64,000 nucleotides of DNA. Origin: Gamarada debralockiae (lineage: Eukaryota; Ascomycota; Leotiomycetes; Helotiales; Hyphodiscaceae). Each line of letters starts with the position of its first letter. The first letter of the stretch is position 1. The stretch spans positions 1 through 64,000 of the forward strand of contig NXFV01000940.1 in NCBI GenBank assembly GCA_002803225.1, given 5' to 3'. Position numbers and translations under genes: made by a program. The notes below the pieces were generated by a model. It did not search any database, was not told the origin of the DNA, and was given only the letters and a program-made list of their open reading frames with translations. Of this stretch, positions 45,870-57,300 are shown in pieces.

Positions 45870-46850
45870 TCACCAGTCAATCATCTTCTCATTCTGCCAG
45901 AATCCACCGTTCTTCCCTCCAATTTCACCCAAAGCAAGCATAACAGGAGTTTTTGCACCTTGGTCTACGGTCTTGATACCGTTGCCCTTCGTCATATCCG
46001 TGTTCACATAACCAGGGCAGCAAGCATTGACCAAGATATTCTTCCCACTTTTCTCCACTTCCATGGCAATAGCTTTGGTAAAAGCTATCTCTCCAGCTTT
46101 GCTCACGGCATACGCAGCACTTGGCCAACCTTCCGCCTTCTCCTTCCCAGCTTTCACATCTGCGATGAACTTCTCCATGAGGGCCGAACATGCTGCAACT
46201 GAGGTCTTGGAGGCGGAGAGAAAGGACTCTTTGAGCGGCGCAGAGTATTTCGACAGATGACCAGCCATAGAAGCTACATTGACGAGACGTCCACCTGGTC
46301 GGATCAAAGGGAGCAGATCTTGAGTTGCTGCAAGGGATCCGTAGTAATTCGTATGAAGGGTTTCCCTGACGACATTCTCATCTGTATTCAATCCCTTAGC
46401 AAATCTTCCCCTTAACACATCTCAAAAGGCAGCGTACTAAAACCATCCATAGCAATCCCAGCATTATTAATCACAACATCAATACCCTCCGGATGTTCCT
46501 TCTTCAGGAAATCTCTGAAAGCATGAATACTCCCCACATCGCTGATATCAAGAGTCTGGAACTTGATCGTCGTTTCACCGCCATCCTGCGTGAGGACTCT
46601 CGATTTTTTGAGCGCGGGATCGTTGTTCAGTGTTTTGACGGCTTCGGTACCTCGCTCTGCTGAGCGTGCGGTCAGGTAGATGATGAAGGGTCCGGAGTGC
46701 AGTGGTGAGGAGGGGTATTGGAGTGCGAGGTTGCGGACTGTGGGTGATAAGTAAGCGGTTTGGAGTGAGAGGAAGGCGGGGGTTACCTATCGCAAGGCCA
46801 ATGCCTTTGTTTGCTCCTGTCACAGCTGCTATTCTTGATTGAACTGCCAT
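45870..46850 (-). CDS. short-chain dehydrogenase/reductase, carbonyl reductase-like
   Basis: Three exons (46787..46850, 46438..46737, 45870..46381) give 291 residues. The Rossmann cofactor loop is TGANKGIG (residues 11-18), NNAG follows strand 4, catalytic Ser is at ~159 (VNVASMAG), and Tyr212/Lys216 lie in YAVSKAG. The ~50-residue segment between the Ser and Tyr ([20 protein letters not shown]...) is the insertion seen in carbonyl reductase (CBR1-like) SDRs. [10 protein letters not shown] closes the cofactor site. It should reduce ketones or aldehydes (or quinones) with NADPH in the cytosol; the substrate is unknown. No signal peptide. Introns are short and canonical. It is an intact gene beside the dead HET gene, whose 3' end is only 24 bases away (convergent). 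Confidence 0.92.
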
Positions 46851-47782
46851 GATTTATTCTTGATGCTCGAAAGTCACGTTTTTTTTTAATTCAATGTTGA
46901 TGTTTCTGTTTGAGTTCAGCGACTTGATGCAGAAAAATAGTGGACGTCATCGCGGGGATATTAAACCCGGTTGCTTACGGATTTCTAATCAGTGGGTTTT
47001 TTAGCGACGGCGTTCACGGGATAAATAGGGGCTGCTTTGGCTGATTCTTCCACAAAGCTTTCTGAAATTCAATTGTTGTGCGGCAATTGTGTTCAACCAG
47101 TATCAGTAATCTATGCCTTAGATATTGGAAAGACTCGACGTCAAGTGAATGGAGTTGCACCTGAATGTTCTCAAGTTCAGTCACTTCACACGACTTCCAA
47201 ATTCTGTCTGACTAGTTCCGCGTTTCCTTTCCTCCAATTGCCAGAGCTTCTCAATACATCGCCGCTAGAGAAATCTTTGAACCAGTCTCTACTTCTTGTA
47301 CCACAACGAAGCCATTTTCGCACAGCAACAATGTTTGCCAACACTCTCCACCAGCAATGCCGATGCGCATCCTTTGAGAAACAAAAAGTTGGAGCCGCTT
47401 GAATTCTCGTATGAAAACTCCCCTCATTTTTTCCCCTTTTCGTTAAAATATAGCTCAATCTGCTCAGGATCCACAATCTTTCGTCACCATCATCGTGTCG
47501 GACCAGCAATTCGTTATTCCGAAGCAGCTGATCTGTCATCACTGTCCCTTCTTCCGCGACCACAGAACATTGCCGCCGACTTGATACCGAAGGCTATGGA
47601 GCACGCTGAAGGTTTCGAGATCACCGTGTTTCTTGAGCAAGCCTCTAGAAACAGCATGGACTTCTATGAGGTAGCACTCGCCGCTACTATTTGTGTACTG
47701 CATACTGCTTCATGGGAAAGATGCGCTTCAGTGGTTCGTCGATTTCCTGGTAACATATCAATGGCCCATTGTTCTGGCAATC
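46851..47782. other. no supported gene
   Basis: Overlapping plus frames at 47037..47402 (121 codons) and 47296..47805 (169 codons) have no good ATG or recognisable domain. They could be remnants of one gene (e.g. HAEGFEITVFLEQASRNSMDF), but I cannot align them to any family. Confidence 0.3.
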
Positions 47783-48330
47783 CTAGACACATTCCGCCAA
47801 AGTAAGATTGACATGAGTATGGAGGATTTCATGTAAAGGTCCACGAAGATCGGACTTGATTAGGCGATTTGGAAGTGCTGAGAGCTCGTTGATGGAGTTG
47901 GCAAGGTGTAATAAGGAGATTGATAGTCGCTCAGTCATCAGGTCATCAAAGAAAGCTCTGTATTCATGGGTAAAACAAATACACCAACAAATTTGCACCA
48001 GGTCAACTGCTCTCTCTATCTGAACAAATAAAAGAAAGATTCCGGTCTTGCTTTGCCTCCCTGAACATCCCTTTAGACCCCGAGTTCAGTCGCCCAAGTG
48101 GAGTAGGCAATTGAGTTCGCATTTCCTTGGAAAATGACTTTACCCCCTTCAAACCTTCCAAGAGAACAGTAGAATCTTTCAATTCATTCAAGGCTGCCAG
48201 TTCGGTATGCAGTATATGAATTGTTCTTCCCTCCAGTCGATTCAGCGATTGGCAAGCTTCTCGATTCTCTCAACCACAGCTGCCTCTGACAAACTGCCCA
48301 TTTTGCTGCTCTGGGCATGAGTCCGAGGCC
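47783..48330 (-). pseudogene. unrecognised helical protein, decayed fragment
   Basis: On the minus strand an N-terminal piece (MGSLSEAAVVERIEKLANR, ATG at about 48301) changes frame into NRLEGRTIHILHTELAALNE and KDSTVLLEGLKGVKSFSKEM, then after a stop at about 48003 continues as YRAFFDDLMTERLSISLLHL...SALPNRLIKSDLRGPLHEIL, ending at 47783. The pieces have helical, heptad-like character and read in order, so I take them as one protein broken at least twice. From its position and style it could be the N-terminal helper domain of a fungal NLR-like protein, but that is a guess and no motif proves it. Confidence 0.35.
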
Positions 48331-48537
48331 TGGGGTGAAGTTTCCTTTGCCCACCCCTAACGCAGCTACCTGTGCTCAGCCTCAATTTTAACTATGGAAT
48401 GTCGTTGTCGGAACACATCTCGTTGTCACTGTTGTCATTGACAGACGAATCAACAGTTCTCCGCTGGCTCGTGGTAGATCACGGATTTTGCCCCTTTGTT
48501 TTTATGCCAGGCAAATCACTGAGTTTATCTTAAACTA

Positions 48538-49249
48538 CAACTTTTTTTTTCGCACACAGCCAAACTCTAGAAATCTACCTCTAAATGCCTTATAATTGTC
48601 CTTTCTATTATTTTGTATCTCCTTTAGTGTCATGTCTTGGTTAATAGGGAAGTTGGGAAACCTGTATGAAGAGTAAGACTAGCTCTATTGATAGACTAGA
48701 TACAAGAATCTAAAGCTAAGGAGACAAGAGAATAGCAAAGAGTATAGAAGTCCAGGTATATGTAGACTATAGGAGGTCAGGGGAAGGCTAGGGGTTTGTA
48801 TAATAGCTAGTGTTTTATAAAATAGAGGACTGGGGATTAGCTAAAGGATAGCTGGGAATTAACCGAAGAGTCTTGAAAAAGGGCCATAACACTTTAGAAT
48901 ACTAGTAATATGCTGACTTATAGAAAGAGAATAATAGATTAAGTCTAAGGGTTTTTGTTTAAAGAGGCTTCCCTTAGGATAAATAGCAGTTGCCTGCGTG
49001 GCCCTATAGCACGATCTGTGTAAGAATCAATCAAATAATCAATATCTTTTTTAAGGGGAGTAATAGCTAAAAATTAATGTATTTTACTAAGAGGCAAATT
49101 ATATAATTAATAGATATTAACCTCTATTTCTAATACTAAAGCATTATATAACCTAAAGATAGCTAAATGAAGTAAGAAATAGTAGAAAGGACAATTATAA
49201 GGTATTTGGAAGTAGATTTTTGGAGTTTGGCTGTGTGCAGAAAAAGTTG
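48538..49249. mobile_element. MITE, ~712 bp with ~90 bp terminal inverted repeats
   Basis: The left end, CAACTTTTTTTTTCGCACAC then AGCCAAACTCTAGAAATCTA and on to CTTATAATTGTCCTTTCTA, recurs inverted at the right end (…TAGAAAGGACAATTATAAGG then GGAGTTTGGCTGTGTGC and AAAAAGTTG). The match runs for about 90 bases with mostly C-to-T type differences. The middle has no open frame and is AT-rich with many TpA steps, as after RIP. Size, long inverted repeats and no transposase make it a non-autonomous DNA element. A target duplication is uncertain: CTA lies next to both ends (one base offset on the right), which would suit a TA-targeting element. Confidence 0.85.
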
Positions 49250-49630
49250 GCTAAATTCATTTGTTTAGATGCGAGTAAATAAGTATATTTTGGCTTATAG
49301 TTTATTTACTACGGGGCGTATTCATCGTTGGGCAGACTTTATAACATCCGTGCTTGCCCTCTTCTACATCGTTGTCGCGAATATAAAGCGGGTATATATC
49401 ATTAACAGCTTGGGATGATTACATTTCAATAGAATCGTGAGGGGCAAGCACCAAGATTAAAGATACTTGTACAAGAAGGTTTTTCCAGAGCAACCATTCG
49501 GAGAATTCAATCACCCAACAGATATAACGTGCAAGATGTTTTTTAATTGCTATAGACGAAAGAGGAATTGGGATGTTGAGTTTACGGCGCACCAATCGAC
49601 GCTGACATAGCTTATCCAAACCCCAATGAC
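49250..49630. other. intergenic, no feature
   Basis: This lies between the MITE and the 3' end of the SUR7/PalI gene. One 66-codon minus frame (49419..49619) has no motif. AT-rich. Confidence 0.4.
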
Positions 49631-50643
49631 TTAAGAGGCTTTCCCGACTACCGCTAGGTCACCCATTACTATGTTATTTCCAACACTTCGCGCATCAGAA
49701 TCGATAATACTCGCAAGTCTTCGAACATTAACCCATCGTACATTAGGCGGCCTCCTGATTCCTTGCCTTAGATTACCGTCTTCCTGTCGAGTATACCTTT
49801 CAAAAGCCCACCCGAAATTTAGCGCCCAAAACGCTACGAACATCAAACCTGCTGCTGCCCATGCCATCCCTAAATAAGTCTTTCCATAGATTATTATAAC
49901 ATCTGGGTCGTTTAGTTGGTTCGAATAGATTTCCACCGTAATAAATGTCGACGCGACAGCGAGAAGGGCGAAGGAGAGCTGATAAGTACCTATTAGTTAA
50001 TATGTTAGTATAGGAGGCGTGTAAGAAAACATACGATAGAGATCCAAAAGTTCAATCTGTTTAATGGCCGTTTGCCGGTGAAGGTAAACGGGGTAGTGAG
50101 GAGTAGTATGCCTGCCAATGACGCGCCAACGATGTAACAGATAAAACTAGTCTTCGTGGGAACATTATCTGCTAAGATATGGCTTAAGCTTGAAACAGCA
50201 GGTTTCAGTTCTTGAGTGAGGATCTTATCGACATCAAACACGTAGCCTCCAGTCGGTGTTGAGCAGTTCGTGATGATTCTGGCAGTGCTGTTCGAAGCAA
50301 AGAAGCCCTCGCAGTACCCAAGCAGGTGGAAGGAGTAAAAGTCGTGGATTCCCAGGTCTCTGGAGAAGTTTCCTGAAATGAAGTGGCCAACTGGTATGAG
50401 GGAAGAGATGTTAGCGAAGAGGTCTGAGGAGTTGTCTTGGAGTTCGGAATAGCCAAGCGCGGAGATATTGACCTAATGAGCGTTAAAAGTTTTGCGGGCG
50501 GCTTTGGGGAAGATAAGGCGACGAACAGTTAGAATCGCAGCATCTTCGAGGAAGCCTTCTTTACAGCCAGACAAGATAAGGAGAAGTGAGATGATGACCG
50601 CGGCAAGAGCGCAGATGAAATTAGTAAGCGGTAGACTTCTCAT
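49631..50643 (-). CDS. SUR7/PalI-family four-helix membrane protein
   Basis: Three exons (50527..50643, 50035..50472, 49631..49978) give 300 residues. Helix 1 is FICALAAVIISLLLILSGC; a ~120-residue extracellular loop follows with several N-x-S/T sites and the family-like pattern FYSFHLLGYCEGF...NCSTP...YVFDVDKIL; then three helices (SFICYIVGASLAGILLLT, ISILSFALLAVASTFI, GMAWAAAGLMFVAFWALNF) and a basic cytosolic tail. SUR7 proteins organise plasma-membrane eisosome domains and PalI acts in ambient-pH sensing; which role applies here cannot be told. Exon choices join in phase 0 and the acceptors have TTAAC or CTAAC branch sites. The first donor is GTTCGT, slightly unusual. It lies 381 bases from a MITE, with low GC, but appears intact. 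Confidence 0.82.
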
Positions 50644-53565
50644 TATTATTATTTTTTCTTATCTGGTGTAAAGAATGATGAGAGGTGCCCATAATGAGAA
50701 ACGGATCTTGGCTAGAGGTGAAAACGGGCTGACTTATGTATTCGCAGGTGGATTGGTGTGGTGAGATATCTCTCCATATTAGTCGAGCTGCAACTACTAT
50801 TTGCCATGTGCACAATATTAACTTTTATAAAGGCAGCCACAACACTGCCAGGCCTTTATCTGCCCGTTAAACTCTAATTCTAGCAAAACTTAAACGGCTC
50901 GCTCGAAAGTGGCTTGGTAGAAGTCCGCACATCCCCTAGCCTGCCACGTAAATTTTCCCATACGCCAAGGAAAATGTGCGCGTGACGGTGCTATAAGTCC
51001 TGCGACGACAGGGGTACGTGCCAAGGCTCGCTCAAATGCCACACGAGTCGCATAGCAACTAGAGAGCACTGTAAATTTAGTGCCGAGTCGAGGCAAACCG
51101 CCATCTCGCCGTATGTGGTCGCTGCGACAAACAATTTGGGAATACTGGGATTGGAATTTGATATTGCCAGACAAACAGGCTTCTTACAAATTTCCATCTC
51201 ATACTACAGAAGGCTGAGAGCGCGTCTCCAGCCCAGTAACCCACTACCCAGCTTTGTAGGCAACAGGTTGGCAATAATAAAAGTGTTTTACGGGCGGAGA
51301 ACGGTTCTTCCCGCGCATGCAGGGCGTCGCACAATCCGGGTGATGTTCCCCGACAGACTATCCGTGCTAGTGGAAAAGTTTGCAAGTACTACCCAATAGG
51401 CTGTTTAATGAAAGATAGTTGTAGCTCGCAACTAGTATAACGTAACCAATCACCTATTCACATTTCATGGTATTTTGGTATATGTAGCTATAATGCTGTT
51501 CCGAGCTTAACAATTATTTGTATTGCTCGTGGCCCTGATTCTTCTGAATTACATACTGTAACTTAGGGTTAGATTCCCTGTACAGCTGGAGCTTCAGGCT
51601 CTTTCACGCTGAAATATACGCTGAACTCTCTATACGGCTGTAACTACAGGAGCGTAGGTAAGATTAGTTGTCCTTGAATATCTGAGACCGCTTTGTCATA
51701 TGATGACAATTAATACTAGCTTTTAGATATCGGAGGAGAATCGTCGCCATAATTATGTTTCTCTAATAGTCATCCTATGTAGAATTATATTAAGTAAGTC
51801 TTATTCGGATAAACTCGATAGTAGAAACCTATCGATTAAATTCCTAGCGGATAATTCGTTAATATGAGTGGTTAGGAAAATCTAGAATCGGCGACAAGAG
51901 CTATAGAAAGCTACTATAAAGGGATTTATATCTATAAACAGTTCTCACGATATAGCAGTTGAAAAGTCTCAATGCGAAATGTCATCCTATCGGCACTATC
52001 CTCAAAATGCGACCTGGGGTTGCTCCTCTCTCGCCACTTACATTCCGCAGGATCCCAGACAGCTCCTTTAGATTCTCCCTAGTCCCAAGCTAAGGCTGTA
52101 TAATCTCATTAAGGCTTTCTGGCTGGCTAAACGAGTCTCCGCAGATGCATCCGGCTCTATCTATGCCCTAAAGCGGCACAACCAAAGCCAAACATTCTAG
52201 AAATCATCCCCAAATCCACATAGGAAATTGTCGAACGATATACTCGCCTGAGATGCCCGTATACTGTCGACCGATTCTTCTCCTCACGTCGGTCCATTTG
52301 CGGAAACTTGGCCTCAGCTGTTGCCGTTTTATCCTGAGCCATGAGTGAGCAGTCATGACCCGCGACTTTGCGGCTGTGATGCTGTGATACTCCCAGCGAC
52401 GCCTGAGTTGAACTACAGTACTGTATCGTGGTACGACGATTAAGTTTCACGCTAGCAGGGCTTGGAAGTGGCCCCAGTACCAATAGGGTATTAAATGAGG
52501 CAAGATTGTTGATCTGACGAATGAATCCCTAGTCTTTAACCGTGAAAATTTAGCGAAGACAAAACTTATCCACTGTACCGTACTGTAGTACTCCGAGGGA
52601 CAACCATGTTTTTAGTACAACACCAGTATGCAACGGCCCTGTCGGGGGTCCTCACAGTCAGACGGCAAGTTTCTTGCCGCCCCACCCACACCAAGGCGAA
52701 GGTCCCAAGGCCCCGTTAAGCGGGACCAAAACAGATACCAGCCCTACGACTAACCCACCATCTAACAAACCGCAAGCACAGACATTGACAGAATCATTTC
52801 GATAAAAGGAATGGGATTAATTTGGAGATGAAACGAGGCTGCTAACCATTCCCAGCGTTTGGATTACGAGAGCTCCTCCGCTGAGAGGGCATCTGGGCAT
52901 CTGGTCACACTCGACAGACTTACGCATAGCCGTTACACACAGCCTTGTGTACCCCATACTTTCCTGTTTCCGATCGTGGGGTCGGCCAGGCACTCTTATC
53001 AGAAATCCGCCTTGCGCCCAGCTAATTGGGGCGCAGTGGTGACAACCTGCATTGGCCGCCTGTGGTCTACCAAGCAAGGCCAAGAGAAATGAGAGAAGCT
53101 TGACAGTTTACGAACCTCGGAAGGGTTAGTTCTGGGCAAGTCACCCTTTAACCATCAAACTATGGACGTACAGACCCAGAGTTTGAGATTAAGGTTTGGG
53201 TCTTGCACGCATGCCCTGTCGTTCTTTCCGGAATATCGAAAATCATGCACTACACGCAACCCATCACATATAAAAACGAACCTGGTGCTGGGATCAGATT
53301 GCCATGTGGTCGATTCACAGGCCATGCCGCAATTAATTTGGGGCGCGGCTTCCCAGCGGTGTGGACAAGGGAAGGGAGCTTCATAGGTGGTGGAAAGTGC
53401 CTACAGTATTCGTTCGTGCATGTACTGCACGTAGCACATCGAGCATGTGTTGCCGCGCCAAAGGCTATTTCTTATCCCTCATCCCTATCCTTTTCGTCAA
53501 TCGGCCTTCTCACGCCCGCCGCTCAACATTCTCTCCATTAAAGAAACGCTTAAAACGTCCACAAA
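50644..53565. other. 2.9 kb without a supported gene
   Basis: Opposed overlapping frames at 50890..51385 (-) and 51115..51399 (+) have no motif. 51.4-52.1 kb is AT-rich, TpA-rich and looks RIP-affected. A 108-codon ATG frame at 52157..52483 (-) and frames at 53203..53541 (+) show nothing I recognise. Just upstream of 53566 the sequence is CT-rich with an A-rich start context, fitting the leader of the next gene. Confidence 0.4.
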
Positions 53566-53847
53566 ATGGGATCGACATATGGCTCTGGTAATGGCTTACC
53601 ACATGCCTCCCCCAACCTACCAGCCCGGCCTGCCGCAGCATTTCTGGTTCTTCAAGATGAGAACGGCCGACTCCACGTGGTCGAGCCGGGCCACCTTTCC
53701 CAACACCAACTCGCCCTCCGTCAGCAATCAAACTCGCGCCCAGGCCCGCTCCAGAGAGAGGCCCAGAGGCAGTGTTCCAAGTGTGCCATAATATGGGCCA
53801 TTGCCATTGTGAAAATCATCATCGTCGCAATCGTCCTGTCCATGTAG
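53566..53847 (+). CDS. small tail-anchored protein candidate, unknown function
   Basis: One exon, 93 residues, in a good start context (CACAAAATGG). The N-terminal 70 residues are polar, Gln/Pro/His-rich (FLVLQDENGRLHVVEPGHL, then HQLALRQQSNSRPG). A CSKC pair is followed at once by one hydrophobic helix (AIIWAIAIVKIIIVAIVLSM) that ends at the stop codon. A single C-terminal helix with nothing after it and no signal peptide is the tail-anchor layout, with the N-terminus in the cytosol. Third codon positions are C/G-rich, as in real genes nearby. I recognise no family. It converges with the ZZ-finger gene; the stop codons are 338 bases apart. Confidence 0.5.
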   Translation: MGSTYGSGNGLPHASPNLPARPAAAFLVLQDENGRLHVVEPGHLSQHQLALRQQSNSRPGPLQREAQRQCSKCAIIWAIAIVKIIIVAIVLSM

Positions 53848-54185
53848 GTTTCCCGTCACTTTGATCCTCAAAGGGCCTGCTCCGAGTCTAAGCACTAGTT
53901 TGTCTATAGTGTACTAGGGCATCTCTAGAAAACCCCCCCTCATGGGCTTCTGCGCCGCACCCTTGTTGGAGTTGATAATATAGCAAGAAGGCCAAGTTGT
54001 GCCACGACACATCATGTATCTTATGACTAGTCTTGGAAATTACATATCTTGAAGGAGTTACGAATAATAAAGGAATTGCAGGATTGGAGTCAGAACCCAC
54101 CCTATCTTGTTTCAAATTATCCTCTTCCTCCTCAGAGTAGCCTTCTACACTTAGTTGACAAGGCGCCAGCTCAGTAATTATTGTT
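53848..54185. other. convergent 3' intergenic region
   Basis: Short region between two converging genes. The ORF visible on the minus strand (53888..54517) runs through the next gene's repeat array in the wrong frame and is not a gene. No other feature. Confidence 0.45.
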
Positions 54186-54300
54186 TTAGGAGCCACCATC
54201 TCCCCCATAATCTCCCCCATAATCTCCCCCATAATCTCCCCCATAATCTCCGCCATAATCTGCGCCATAGTCTCCGCCAAAGTCACCCCCAGAATCTGCC
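54186..54300. repeat. 12-bp tandem repeat encoding (GGDY)n tail
   Basis: On the plus strand ATAATCTCCCCC recurs about four to five times (54201-54255), then degenerate copies extend to about 54300. It is the coding sequence of the Gly/Asp/Tyr tail of the ZZ-finger gene. Near-identical codons across copies suggest recent expansion by slippage. Confidence 0.85.
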
Positions 54301-57300
54301 CCAGAATCTCCTCCATAGTCTCCCCCAAAGCTTCCCAAACCTCCAAACCCTCCAAGTCCTCCATCCCCTCCCCACGAGCTGAAACCCCCAGAGCTGCTAT
54401 AACCCCCCAGCCCTCCATACGAATCATCATTCGCGAAGCTGTTGTCATAAGTCCCTTGATCGTCGCCATCTTGCGGATAGTCGTCACCGCCTGGCGCGTC
54501 ATCTGCATTGTTGTCATTCATCTCCATAGCTTCCAGGCCTCCACCCAGAACAGTTCCACCCGCAAGCCCCATGGCCGCGTTGCCGAGCCCGGACGAGTCT
54601 GCGCGATTCCCATCCAAAGTCTGATCCCTAAACCGGCCATCGTCGGGGCTCGAGCAGATGCAGTCGCATGCTGAGGTCGTATTGTCGCTATCTGGGGTCC
54701 AGTCGTCTCCAAAGTAGTCTGGGTCCTCCGTGCCATCGTATACGTCATCCATACTTGTATCGTATGCACTGTCGTCGTCGGTGTCGCCGATGGCGAAGTC
54801 AAACAGGGCTGGCTCGTCATCGTAGGACTGGTCGAGATAATCGGACCCTTGGCTGGAGGAGTTAAGCGATTGGACATCGTTGTCGTTGTTGGTAACGTTA
54901 TTGCTGTCGTTATCGCCATCAACCAACTGTTCCAGCCAGTCTTGCCTGTTGTCTTGTCGTTCCGGTTGCTCGGGTCTCTCGGGCTGGTGTCGCAAGTCCG
55001 GTCGTGCACGGCGAGGCTTAGCGGCTTCGAGAATATTGTCTAAGTCGCTTGCTCGGTAGTCGCGGAGCTCCTTATAGGCCGCCACCTGATCTTCGTAGAC
55101 GAGATCGGCCCATGTAGCTAGAGTGCAGTCGTGGAACTTGTCGTGTTCAAAGAGGTGGCTCTTTGGCTGGGCACGGTGGATGCCGGCCAGTTTCACACGG
55201 TCGGTGAAGCCATATGCCTCCGTTCTTGGTATTGAAGACTTAAATATGCGATTTGGTCCTCCTGAGACATTCTCGGCGTGCCTGTGACTTCTGAGTCGTC
55301 TCCTTGGACCATAGTATTCCACGTGTGGGAAGTCAATTGCACGCGCCTTGAATGACCACCGACATTTTTCTCGGAAAATTGAGGATTTGGTTATTGCCAC
55401 AGCAACACGACTAAGAGTCTGGAGAGCCTCTAGAACTTTGAACCGATTCTTCGCCCATTCTACATCTGACAGGAACGGGGCGTCGCTAGTGTTTGATGGG
55501 TAAAAGCGGCGATCTCGGTAGAGGTGGAGTTGAACAATTGACCAAGAATCAAAAGGGAATGCCCAAAGATGCTTGGCCATTTTGCAATTGCCGCATTTCA
55601 TCTCGTGAGCGGCATCACCTTCCTTGTTATGTGCCTCGGTGCAGTCCCAAGGGAAGAGGTCTTGATATGGGAAAATTGGACCAGGGAATGCCCCCCAGTC
55701 AGTCCAATATTCCATCAGGCTGTCAACAATATCGCTGTCATTGTGGTGACCATATTGACGATAACGAAGGAGATACTCCTCGGTCATGCCATTTGGAGCA
55801 GCGAGCTTGGACGCAGGCCTGACCTTCTTTGGAAATCCATCGTGGCTGCCGAAGCGACACACAAAGCTCACCAAGTAAAGAGGTTCGTTTGAGCCATGCT
55901 GTCGGCAATGCGTCTTGTCAGCAACAAAACTGCCAAAAACTCTGCGATCGAGCATTATTTCGCAGAATTTTTGACAGTGATTGTTCATAATGTCCCAAGC
56001 TGGGAAGTGTCAGTACTCTATTCTCATATGCGGACAATCAAATCACCCACTTAGATGTACCTTTGGATCGAAGAGTCTGTTGACAATGGTCTGTAAGTAA
56101 ACTCGGAGACGTTTCTGGAGAAGATGTTGCAATTTCGATAGAATTCCTCGAAGTGCGTCACGCGTCTTCGTCTCGTTGTAGGCTTCAGATTTCATCGGCT
56201 CATAGACACAGGTAATACTCTGCTGCGCCAATTCCTTGATTATCTCGTCTTCCATATTTTCATTATGTATCCCACAGAATACTCCGCCAGCCACTTGCTT
56301 CATAAAGGTCTTGATACGACGTTGTCGAGGGGCCCGCGAAGCGTTCCATAGGCGTCTGTCCTGACCCACGGCTAGATTTGAGAGCACGGAACTAGTTGAT
56401 GAGCGCACAGGTTGAAGCCGGAGACGGTCTCTCACAGTAATGAGAGCACCACTTTTTGAACTAAATAACCGTCAAAATGTGGTGAAAGTACAGAGATTTA
56501 AAGGGTATGGCTTACTCAGGTATTCCGTTCTCGATAATGAGAGGCCCAATCATTAGAGCCATATGAACATTGCCGAAGGGAATATCTTTAATGGCTATTT
56601 GCGCTGCTGGCCGTAGGGCAATTCTCTTAATTGAGCTTGTAACCCTGTTATCACTACTCATAGCTGTTACGGGAAGACTCTGACGACGTGGTTGAACAGA
56701 GGCAGACTCTTCAGGTAACGACCCCAACAATACGCTGCTAGGCCGCGACTTGCTGGAGCTGGAACGAGAAAGAACTTTCCCCATCGAGCTGAAACGTTTG
56801 GAGAACGAAGAAGATCTGAATCCAGATAAAACGGAGCCGCTACCTTCCTTTGTCACCGGGGCCGTTAAGCTCCTGCGTAGAGCCTGCTCTCTAGTCAAGG
56901 AACCGACTGAAGATGTAGATTGATTGCTTTTCGAGTCAACATTCGCGGTGTCGCGCAGCTTGAGCTTCGTTAGTTCGTTATGTTTCGCCTTACAGTGCCT
57001 CGCCGCCAGCTGCCGCAGGCGGCATTTCCGATCGTGGCGGTCACGATCTCTTTTATGGAATGGATATAATTGCCCCCTCTGAAGCCCCATATTTTGGGAC
57101 TTCCAGCATGAACAAATCTGGCGCGCTTGCTGATCCGAAATCGATGTAGCCAGGATACAGTTCTTGTGGAATTTTGTCAAATGGTTGAGTGGGTGGGCCT
57201 GGTTCCGGGCACAGGTCTCGCAAAGTACGACGGGACGGTGGGGGCCTGGTTGCACGGGTAGCTGTGTGGGAGACGAAATAGCGCTTGCAACCACGCAGCC

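Noticed and set aside
38960..46850. a secondary-metabolite gene cluster
   Set aside because: Only a dead O-methyltransferase and a generic SDR are present, with no backbone synthase or regulator.
53888..54517. 209-codon minus frame rich in Met/Gly/Glu
   Set aside because: It is the 12-bp repeat and acidic tail of the ZZ-finger gene read in the wrong frame.
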